Shown: one piece after another, positions 51,401-62,100 of the stretch | How positions within the stretch are numbered: the first letter of the stretch is position 1 | How the letters are laid out: each line of letters starts with the position of its first letter | NCBI GenBank assembly: GCA_036571765.1 | Contig: BROE01000015.1 | Coordinates: 5,757,993 to 5,821,992 of the forward strand | Direction: 5' to 3' | DNA from: Plecoglossus altivelis | Taxonomy: Eukaryota; Chordata; Actinopteri; Osmeriformes; Plecoglossidae | Length of the DNA stretch: 64,000 nucleotides | Position numbers and translations under genes: made by a program | Notes under the pieces: generated by a model | The model's database searches: none | Told to the model about the DNA's origin: nothing | Seen by the model: only the letters and a program-made list of their open reading frames with translations

Positions 51401-53711
51401 TTAAGGCCTTTCTTAATGAAAACAACCTTCAACTATTTCACAATATTCATTAAGGAATGTGCTGTTTACACCAGTCTCACTCTACTTTAAAGTTTTAAGT
51501 TACACCTTGATGTGTATAGCGTTTCAAATAAAGAACAGGAAATTCTTTAAAAAACGGAATGGTTCAGTACAGAAACCTCCAATTCCAAGAATGGGCATGT
51601 CTAAGACCACGAAGTAAACTATCACATTACAAATGCGTATACGCGTAAACAAGGCAGAGCATAGACGCATCTCTCACAAGCAAATCACTTGAAATTACGG
51701 GGCCCTATTGGCTCTTCTGACAACTCTCAGTTTAAAGAAAGAACTGTAATTGCGGGTTGCTCCTTTCACCCAAGACATCTCAATTCACAATGGTAGTTTG
51801 CTACGCCTGTGTTTCCTTATTAACGCGTCTATTACAGTCCCCACGTCACTCTCTAACTACCGCTGTTTAGATACATGTCAACACGCTCTTAAGATCAGTG
51901 ATGACTGGAACACACATTTGCCATATGTCAAGTCCTGTTTTTCACATACTGTATAAAAAACACTCCTCGCCGCTCTCCGCCTCTGAGTTCAGATAGAGAT
52001 GCTGAAAGGACCGCTATTTTCCCCATTTTCATTTAGAGGTGAGGCCCTCGTAAAAAAAGTAGCTTGTGTTCGTGAGGATTTTCAATCAAAGTAGGTGTCA
52101 GTTAAATTGGTGGCCGAAATTAAAACTCCACTCAACACCTTAGATGCCATCACACCAAGGTATTCATTATCGCATCACAGTGTTGATGATGTCCCTCCAA
52201 TCACAGGTGCACACCAGTCCCATGGCACGTCTAACTACACCGCAGCGGAATACGGAATTCGACCGTATTACAGTTTGTGCATTTGAACGCGTCCACCTCA
52301 AGTCCGTAACAGTGTACTTTTGATCACAGGAGAAGTCTAGTCATCTTGATAAACACTCAGATGGGGACTAGAAAGGCTTTGGCTTGAGGCTGGTGTGCAC
52401 ATAAACTGCCACATGGTCTGTATCGTTTATTTTCACAACAGGGACAGAAGAGATCAATTCCCACCCCGTCAGTCTGCTGTCTTAGAGATCAATGTAACTC
52501 TGTATGTCATTCATACTTATGATCACAGAGGTCACTGCAGGATCTCCACTAATGGCTAAATGTCTTCACAAGGTTGCCAAGATAATGACTCCAAATGCTT
52601 CATAAGGGCCTTGGCTTTGTGTGGTGATTGCTATAGTAATAAAACAAGCTTCCCAAATGCTACCAGGAGATGATAAAAAAGGTTGCATGGTTCAAAGGGA
52701 AGAAATTTGTCTCTGTTGCCACCTAGTGCCAATTAAACACAAAAACAGGTCATGATAGTGTTGCCAAACTGACCGAACGCAAATATTTGTTGTGTTAGTA
52801 TATGTTAGTGAAGCAGTGAATTTAAATTGACTAAGTTAAGTTGAAATTATTCATTTTAAAATAATTTTACACCAGGCCCTAAATGTGTATTATCAAAAAA
52901 GATAGTTCGAGCTGTACGGATGTCGATGAATTAAAAATGGCAGCGAGAAGCAATTTTCATCACATGACTTCTTGTAGGGAGGTAATGATTCTAAAGGCAA
53001 TCTTTAAGAGTGGATCTCTTGCTGTGATAAGAGTCTGTACAAGAGCTACTGATGGACCATAGCTCTCACACGCTCCCACTCACAATGATGCTTTGTAGGG
53101 AGAAATGGGAAATTGTCTTCTCTGGTCAATGAAAGCTACTTACGGCTAACGCTAGATCTTCAATTTTTTTGACATCTGGTAAATGTATTCATGTACAGTT
53201 CTCTGGGTCGTACACTGACGTTTCAAAAGAAGTGGGTTTAGCAACGTTTCTGAAGGCTGTGTGTGGTAGATACATTCCCTTGCATCTTCAGAATGGGGGG
53301 AAAAACTGAGTTGATGTTAGGAAAAACAAGAGCACTAATCAAGAATACATGTTTAACTTATCTTACTAACAATACTCTCCTTTGCTGTGATTGTATGATC
53401 GAGAACTAAGAAGATTTAAGCTTTGCTGTTAGGCTTTGATAGGTACGCTATACTTACACAATCAGGGCTCATACGATCATAGAAAACATTACAATTCTTA
53501 ATCTGTTGGATAAAAGTGAATTTAGACTTAATCTATAAGTAATGTGACCTATTCTTGACTTTTTCTAATACATGGTTCACACAAAGTTACTATTCTAAGA
53601 ATATGCATTTTTAATAAGTAAAAACGTTTTCCAAGAAAATGTCATGCTGAATCTGTAAAAACGAGATACATATGCAACTGAAATATTTGATAAACAGACT
53701 TTTCAAATATG
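48500..53711. other. npffr2 upstream region
   Basis: About 5 kb without a recognised exon. It should hold npffr2 5' UTR exon(s) and promoter. The mammalian neighbour GC (vitamin-D-binding protein) was looked for in this interval and not seen. A cluster of TTAATGAA-type inverted repeats lies at 51,359-51,420. Confidence 0.45.
51359..51391. repeat. 14-bp inverted repeat with satellite copies
   Basis: AAGGTCTTAATGAA and its exact complement TTCATTAAGACCTT flank a 5-bp loop. Further variants (ATCATTAAGGCC, TTCTTAATGAAAAC, TTCATTAAGG) follow to about 51,457, so it is a small palindromic cluster. Confidence 0.8.
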
Positions 53712-53717
53712 TTTATT
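53712..53717 (-). terminator. candidate poly(A) signal of slc4a4
   Basis: AATAAA on the minus strand, the first canonical hexamer I found after the slc4a4 stop codons. It implies a 3' UTR of about 2.1 kb; long 3' UTRs are usual for SLC4A4. The AT-rich DNA between 53.7 and 55.6 kb fits a 3' UTR. Confidence 0.35.
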
Positions 53718-55727
53718 GTAATTCATAGTTTACAGTATACTTAACAGGAAAAAATAAATCATTTGTGTGTAGTATACTTTTCAGAGAGTATATAAATCTC
53801 ATGGAGCATTCTAGAAGTCTAAGAGTGCTAAGAATGTTATATTGCTGCAAAGACTGCTGCTCCACCAAGAAATACGATCTATGGATACCTGCACATCTGA
53901 CACATGCTTATTGAATATTTGTACACATTTCAATTTGTTTTGTACAGATGCATACATTCTGTAAGAGTCAAAAGAGAATTTAATTACTCTGATTAATAAA
54001 ACCAATACAGTCAAGATGCACAGACAGGATGCATACATATAAGTATGTCCAAAAACAAGGACAAAGTGGAAGACTTCTCCAGAACAAGCATGTAAATACT
54101 GTGTAAGCCAGCTGTATGCTATCAGCCCAACTTAAAGAGTGCATTTTTCCATGCTAATGATCTTCTATACCGGTCCAAACTTCTACAATTGTTTATGTCA
54201 TGACTCATAGCATATTCCTGACATTGCATTAGAGTTTAAATGTCAGTATATCCCTGTATTCATGTTTGACAGAGAATAAGGATTATGTAGTTGATACCAC
54301 ATTTGGACATCTGTACATAGTTTGTCTCCTGTGGACAGTAATCTCATATATAATTAAGATGAATGATGTCTTTGGCCATATTAAAGTTTGGATCCTTTTA
54401 AAAACATATAACACAGATATACTTTTTGTAATAATCTCAGGTATTGCAACTGATCCACTTTTTCAACAGTGCTGATTAGAAATTTGTCTTTGTAGTTAAA
54501 CCAACAAAAATAAAGTTTTATCTCTGCAATTGGAAGAAAAATACAAATTCAGTATGTCTGTAAAATGGCAGTGTTTAAAGGTCTTCTCTTTTTTCAAATC
54601 ATCTTAGTCCCTTGCATAGAGTACAGACAAAGACCAGTCATTCTTGCTGGGTTGCAACACACAGGAGTACATTTCAACATCGCATTGACTCACAGTGATT
54701 ATTCATTGATTTGTATCACTTAAAAAAACAACAGTTCCACTAAATCAACAATTCATTAAAAAATATCTGATAAAAATGTGTTTACTAAAGACTTTAAAGT
54801 CAACTCATTATCAGCTTAGGTAAATACATTTTTTTTTTACACCAGAATCTCTTCCAATATCATTATTGCGTTTTCCACTTCAAAATACAAATAAAAAAGA
54901 TTTGTGATGAAATTGTTATGGAGCAAAAGCCAACATAAGAGAGTGATAAAGCTTGAGATCCTATGCTGTGCCCTTTCCATGATTAAATCAGCATCGGTGA
55001 TCACAAGTAACTGCGTAGTATGCCTTCATCATACTTATAATACCTGGCACCTACATGTAAAGAGGTAGACCTACAAACACAGATTCATCTGTATATCCCT
55101 ACTTCAGGAAAGTGTAGGTGAAGTCCTGTTTCATTCAACTTTTGGGAATGATGAAACATTAGAAAAGAGATTGCCTTTCAGATTCACACACAGCAGGAAA
55201 TAGAATAAAATAAAAGCATCATTTAGGGAAAATAGCTACACATCGAGAAACTTCTTGACAAACAGTAAAATACATGAGTGACCAGGGTATGGAATAAGAT
55301 AAGAATGAATGATGTGTTGGACAGAAAAACATGAAAATGAACATGACCTAAATGTGATTCAGTGTGGGTAGGGCTAGCATACAGTCCCATTTGAAAATTC
55401 ACAGCTCTTTTACCTTTATAAATTATTACTCTATAATACATATAATATTGTCATGTGGGGATACCGTATGTATGAATTTATAAAGATCACAATTAGCATA
55501 TGAAAGTTTTATGAATCATTCATAACACCCACGAGTATGCAGAGGATGAAATGATTTGGGGTATCACAAATGAAGAACTTCCAATCCCCCTCTTCGTCTC
55601 ATACTCTCCCTTCCTCTCATTCGTAGGAAAAATATCGTCATGCATTTACAAAAAGCATGGGATTTTTATAGTGGGTGGGGATGCTGCAGTATGAGGGTAA
55701 AGGATCTGTTCTGGGCAGGCCTGACTG

Positions 55728-55832
55728 AGCTGGAGGCTAGCTGGAGGCTAGCGGGAGGCTAGCGGGGGGCTAGCGGGGGGCTAGCGGGGGGCTAGCTGGG
55801 CACTAGCTGGGGGCTAGCTCGGGGTTAGCTGG
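55728..55832 (-). repeat. GCTAGCGGGGG minisatellite in slc4a4 3' UTR
   Basis: About nine imperfect tandem copies of an 11-bp unit (GGGGGGCTAGC). It begins about 20 bp past the distal slc4a4 stop codon, so it would be transcribed as a C-rich repeat in that 3' UTR. Each unit contains a self-complementary GCTAGC. Confidence 0.9.
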
Positions 55833-55850
55833 GTTCGTGGAAATCATAAG

Positions 55851-55956
55851 TTAGAGTGATGTTTCAGAGCCCGGAGTCTTCCAAAACCCATTTTCTTCTG
55901 GTTCCAGATCTATTCTAATCTGAGGCACCGATATCTTGAAGGGGTTCTTGTCCAGA
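55851..55956 (-). CDS. slc4a4: slc4a4 alternative last coding exon (NBCe1-C type)
   Basis: This exon adds 34 residues after the shared 74-nt exon when the 94-nt exon (56600-56693) is skipped. The end reads VPQIRIDLEPEENGFWKTPG, then SETSL and stop. Mammalian NBCe1-C ends VPQIRIELEPEDNDYFW...ETTL, so both the acidic block and the class I PDZ-binding terminus (ETSL here) are conserved. Acceptor TGTTTCAG follows a pyrimidine tract. NBCe1-C is the brain-enriched variant in mammals. Confidence 0.85.
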
Positions 55957-56055
55957 CTGAAACAGATTAGTTAAAGAACAAAATCATTTAGTCCAAGAAA
56001 ATCCATGGCTACGCATCAGCATGTGACTACTTTGGCGAGCTGTAGGTAGACTTAC

Positions 56056-56129
56056 CTTGCGACAGTAGGGGTCTCAAAGTAGCGCTTAGCATTGTGAGTG
56101 TGGGTCAAGGAAAGGCGAGGATTTATCTC
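56056..56129 (-). CDS. slc4a4: slc4a4 dual-coding penultimate exon
   Basis: This 74-nt exon is read in two frames. After the 94-nt exon it gives (R)DKSSPFLDPHSQC and stops at 56,086, the NBCe1-A/B end (human RERSPTFLERHTSC). When the 94-nt exon is skipped, it gives EINPRLSLTHTHNAKRYFET, continues PTVAS and splices by donor GCAAG|GTAAG to 55,956. The two lengths (94 here, 97 in mammals) are equal modulo 3, so the switch works the same way. Confidence 0.85.
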
Positions 56130-59100
56130 CTAGAAAAAGACCACACACATCAACTTAAGTCAGCCTTCGTTCTCATATGCATTTTCATTGCATGAGAGCA
56201 CGGTTTATGGGCAGCTTTCATAAGAGTTCTATAGGAAGCTGGACGAAAAGCAAATGGTTAAGAGAAAAGAAAGTTCAGTTATTCGGCCAAACACATGAGT
56301 AGGGAAAACCACTGAACATAGCTGAAGGTTAAACATGTGATTAGCAAGAAGTGCATAAAGCAATGAGAACGAGCAGGTTTATAGACCGAAACACTCTCTT
56401 CTAACCTCAGCCTTTAGACAGAAACACTCCAATGTTAGAAAGGCAGCGATAGCGGAAACGTCAGACTGAATTTGAACAGTTTCAAAAAGAGGTGACTGCG
56501 ATATTGAAATGCTCTGAAAGAAGGGAGCGTTCAGAAAAGGTCTAAGCATTCAGATGTGCCCTTGTGAGGAAGAGCAGAAGATGCCTGACTGGTACTCACT
56601 GTCAGAGGACTTATCTCCCAACATGGGCTCTTGTTCCATTATGTCCATAGAGATTTTTATACTGGGGACATTTTCATGGTAAGGGTACTCAGACTGTGGG
56701 GAGGAAGAGAGAGTCCTCATTTGGGGATCACGGTAAAAGAAAAAGAATGGATGTTCTACAGTGAGGAGAGCGGAGCTCGTGGAGGAACGAGACATGTCAA
56801 CTATTTCATCGATATAAACACCAACACAGTTATCAGGCAGGAAGAAAAGAAGACAAGCAACTCTTACGAAATCAATTTCGCTGTCGATGCTGCCTTTCTT
56901 CTTCTTCTTTTTCTTCTCGTCCTCCTTCTTCTTCTTGTCTTTCTCCGGGATGACATCATCCAGGTAGCTGAGATCGTGCTGGGAGAACACATAGTCCATG
57001 GCCTTCCTCACAGCCACCAAGGCTAAAATCTGAGCGGAAAAATACGCATTTTATGCTCCCGTGCCGTCATGTATTCATGCAGCAGATGCTTCATGTGGGG
57101 GAGGGGGGGTTGAAACTGGGACCTTGCGATGGAGAGTCAAATGTTTGGCTGGTGATCTAGCCTGGCTGAGCTTTAGCCCACGTGCGTGTGCTTGTGCGCG
57201 TCTCACCATGACCGGGAAGATGATGGCGGCCACCGTGGACTTGAGGATCCAGAGCAGAGCCAGGCAGAGCACCTGGATGAAGGTGAACAGGTGGATCCTT
57301 CGCTGGGGGACGTGGCGTAGGTAGATCAGGTCAGGCTGGTGCTTGGCAGGCATCAGGAGCAGCTGCAGGCGGTCCATGAACTGATGGACACACACACACA
57401 GCGCACAGATGTGTGTTGTGTGTTCATTCTACACATCAACGGGCAGCAGGGACATCACTCGCTATCAAGCAGAACATCGGGGATCACACAGACACATCAC
57501 AGTACTTACACACTATCAGAAGCAGAGACACCTCGCTGATCGGCTCGACTGGCGGGAGGGAGTATGGGGGGGGCTTCACAGCACGCACTCGCGGACAGGG
57601 GTGGCTAAAATTGGGAGGGGTGTGTCAGAGACCTTGCACCATGCTTGCTGGGCGAAAGCTTTTCTTGGAGTCTTGAGCATAACGCCACGGGCATGCTTGA
57701 CCGTGACGGGCGCGGGGGGATTGGACGAGACGCTACTGGGGCTGCGATAGAAATACCAGCACAGGCATGGGGAATGGGAACTGAGTGGGCAGAGAGAGAG
57801 AGAGAGAGGAGGGAGAGAGAGAGAGAGAGAGGGAGAGAGAGGAGAGGTAGAGAGACGGTGTGAGAGGGAGAATAAAAAAACCCGGAGGAAGTTGTTTTTC
57901 GCAGACTGTGCGGTTAGTCCTTGGCGGCCTTACGGATATTTGCAGTTTAGCTGGGTATTCAAGTGTGTTATATCTCTGGGTTTGCTAGAATGGGTTCGTG
58001 TTGTTTTGCGTTCTTGCCTGACTCTTGGCTCGCTCTTGAGTCAGACTCTAGATAAGCATAAAAAAAAAAAAAAAAAAAAACTGACCAAAGGGAAAAGGGG
58101 AGAAAATTTTTTAAAAGGAGAAAAAAAAACAGACCCAAATAACAAGCCAAAAAAAACAAGCATTGGGGGGATGGGGAACTGATGCAGAGAGGAGAGTAAG
58201 GAGAGAGAGAGAGAGAGAAGAAAGAGAGAAGAGAGAGACGAGCAGAGAGAGAGACAGACGGTGTGAGAAGAAGAAAAAAAACCCAAGAAGTGTTTCAGAC
58301 TGCCAAAGCGCCTTACATAGCATTACTAGAAAGTGGAACCGCTAGAATGTACGTGTTTACCTGCCTGACTCTTGGCTGCTCTTGAGCAGATTAGATAAGC
58401 ATAAAGTACAGCAGCCGTTAGCCTTTAAGGATCTGAGAATCCGACCCTCCCCCTCCTCCCCCCCCCTCTTTCCACTCCAGCCTAACTCAACATAAGGGAA
58501 AACAAACTGGAATTCCTCTTATCAAGATCGAGACGCCCTGACGGAAAATAACAGAAACCCTGAAAACAGAAACTCTGCGATTCACCTTGGAGCTGCCGAA
58601 AGCCCGATGTACGATTCACTGCATATGAACATCTGAAGACATCAGTGAAAAACCCTATTTTAAGAAGAACCTCTTGAAGCGAGAGTTTTTATGGAGATAA
58701 TCACAGACACAGCGACAGCATCTTGTCACAATCTGTTATTACCATAACCTTCCACAAGGGGGAGGGTCGTTAGCCTAAAACCTCATCGCTACAATTCGTG
58801 TGGATGGTGAAACTAGGTAAAACAGCCCTGGATCTGCTGGACAAGAGCTCATGTCCATTTCCGCCTCCAGGAACCTTTTTACCCAGGCTTTCTCCTTGAG
58901 AGACGAGAAAGCCTGGGAACAAGGTTATTTGAAACTCATGTTGATGACTTGGCAGCAGTGCGATAGGTAGATTAACGAGGGCATGGAAACTAGAGAAGAG
59001 ACTGAGCTGGAACGTGAAACTAAACCTAGATGAGCTTATTTCACATTGCATTACCCCGACGACTGGACGCACAAATTGGATTAGCGCGAGATTTCAAATG

Positions 59101-62100
59101 ATTTTAAATGTATACAGCAGGAGGATTCTTCCCCTATTTTCCCCTTCCTCCCACCTCTCTCCCCCCCTCCCCCCTCCTCCTATAAAAAGGGGATGACAGT
59201 AATCTCAAACATGTGTGTGGGGGAGCTTTCATAAGAGCTGAGAAGTGGTTAACAAGCTACCTTGAGGATGGGAGCCATGAAGACCGAGAGACCGGTGAGG
59301 ATGAAGACAAAGATCCCGGTGACTCTTTGCTCCCTGCGGTGGAAAAAACCCCCAACAACCCCGGGTCACACCACAAGTCTCTCAGGATATTAGACAGGAG
59401 GACTGTCAGGTGTTCCCTTATCTTCTCACCTGACACCCAGGAACTTGGGCTGCTCCCCAGGGGCTGAGGTCTGAGTCTCCATCTTCAGAGAGTCGATGTG
59501 GGCGATGGAGATGACCGTGGCCGCCACGTACCACGGCAGGCCCATGAAAGAGCACACGATCAACAGGACGGCCACCCAGAACAGGTCCAAGTGGTAGCCC
59601 GCTCCTTTCTGGGGAGGGAGGGAAGGGAGGGGGTGAGGGAGGGAAGGAGGGAGGGAGGGGGGGTGAGAATGGATGTGTTGAGAGGGAGAATGTTTTAATG
59701 GTGAGATTACGAACCACAAAGAGATGGAGTTCTGTGGTTTAACAGTTGACTGATCGCTGACACTGGGTTAAGTGCAGGTCAGAGTATGTTGCTGGAAAAA
59801 CGCACATACGGTCAAGCAAGGGAGACCGACAGAGAGAGAGAGAACCAGAGAGAGCGAAAGAGAAAGCGCGAAAAGGAGTGAAAAAGAAAGGGAGATCGAG
59901 AGAGCTAGCGAGAGAACGAGCAGACTAATAACAGCAAGATCTCTTTCACGCACGTACGCAGAGTCCCCTTACCTTCAGTTTGTGCTCCTTCCTGTTGACG
60001 ATGACGGCCGTGATCTGCTGGTCCATGAACACAAGGATGGTGACCAGCAGAGCAGGCAGCAATGCAGCCAGACACACCCACCAGGGGTTCCCTCCAAACG
60101 GAGGCACGAACCAGCCGCGATGTGGACTCGTGGGCTGCAATCAGAGGCACGCATGCGGTCAAGACACACTCTCAGACACACTCTCAGACACGAGCCAGAT
60201 ACAAAGGGAGGGCGACAAACACACAAGCGGCGTGCATCCGCGTGGTGTTAGTAAGACTCGTAGGCAAGTGTGTAGTGGAACTGTACAAAGGCAACCTTAA
60301 AGAAAGGAGATGCTTCGTGTTCACGCACCCCCGATTCTGCTCATATCCTGCCCACATGGGGTGAGTCAACCAATAGTCCACGAGTCAAAGGACCTGTGTA
60401 TCATTCCATGACAAGTGAGGGGTAGAAAGAGAAGTATTGGCTGGGGCTTGGGGACCCACACAAAGCTGGGTCTGTCCCTGCCGCCATAAGGCTGCCAGTG
60501 TTCTCCACGTCTTCCTTTAATCACACGGTTATTTGATGCATCCACCCTGCCCACCCTCTCCACGCACCCTAGCCTCGTTCACCCTGGCCCCCGTTCACCC
60601 CGTCCACGCTCCCCCCCCCCCCCCTGAGGCGTACCGTCCACCTCTGCCCCCATCCAACCCCCCCCACCGACGGCTGGGTAAGGTAAGACAATCATTAGAC
60701 GGGTCTGAGCGGAGGAGGATATCATGTCTCCTCTTGGTATTATTTCGAAGGATTAAAGAGAAACGGTCTGCACTGCAAAAACGGAGCATCGTTTCAGTGG
60801 AGATCAAATGGCCGTGCAGCAGCTAAAAGATTTGATTGCGATATTTGGAAACCATTTCAATCGTTAAATTAATCAATTTGTATTGGCTTGCCTGCTTCCC
60901 AGAAAGTAATTTATTCCATTAAAAGGTTTAATTGATGCTGGTGTCAAGTGCTGTCGACATCATTAAATTTTTTGTACATTAGCGCATTTGAATGGGTTGC
61001 ATTACGAAGCACAAGGACTCACCTTGAATTCACTTGGCACTATGAGCTTGGGGGTATCCACGCCCACTAAAGCATCCACACCACAGAAGATGAGAATGGC
61101 CAGGATGATGGCAAAGTCACTGATCAGCTTCCTCACCTAGAGGAGAAGGAATTAGACACACTTCTTAGAGAAGGAAGATTAGCTTTGGCAAAAACCCCCC
61201 TGACTGTAGCCCACCTTGGTCTGTTTGCTAGAGCTACACATTCACATCCCTTAGAGGCCCCAGTTCACATCATGAGATGTGACTATAACCGTGTACGTGA
61301 GCCAGAAAGGCGACCAAAGCCTTTTTAGAACTTGAATGTTTGATGTGTTAGGGATGGGTCAGAGTGTGTTCTGTGTGGATGTTAGCCCCTCCCTCCCTCC
61401 CTGGCTGGCTGGCTCCTGTAGAAAAGGTGCAAGATTGTGAGCGTCAGGGGAGGCAGCTGGCACACAGGAAGGAGAGGGGTAAGACGAGCTACCTTCAAGG
61501 AGACTTGGCCTGGATTCCACTGGGACTAGACTGTGTGTTTGTGTGTGTAGGGGAAGCCAAGGGGAGGCACTGTGTGTGTGTGTAGGGGAAGAGAGGGGGA
61601 GGCTGTGTGTGTGTGTAGGGGAGGGGGGCTGGTGTGTGTGCGCAGGGGAGGGGAGGAGGGGTGTGTGTATGTGTGTGTAGGGGAGGGGAGGGGGAGCAGT
61701 GTGTGTGTAGGGAAGGGGAGGGGGGAGGTGTATGTGTGTGTATAGGGAAGGAAAGAGGAGGAGAGGAGGGACAGTGTGTGTGTGTGTGTGTGTGTGAGTA
61801 GGGTGCAAGTGTGGGGCCTCTTCACCTTAGGTCACGCTCGCTAAGAACAGGATGTGCTTTTGAATGTTCCAGCGCTTCCCCACACAGATCCACCTCCTAC
61901 ACAGTCCTTCACCCGAGGCGAGCAGAGAGGTCGAGCTCCTCTGACCACCACAGCAGGGTGGTGGTGACGGCACGAACAGCATGACCAACACACTCTGACC
62001 ACACCCCTGAGAGCGACCCGTGCCATCAGCACTAACTACCCCGACCTTTCCTGACCTCATCAAGAGCAAAACGTGCGGCTGGAAAACTGATTGGGAGCAG

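Noticed and set aside
56550..57020. 156-codon continuous frame taken as one slc4a4 exon
   Set aside because: It reads through an intron: exon 57029-56868 ends at DF|GTAAG and coding resumes at 56,693 after an acceptor.
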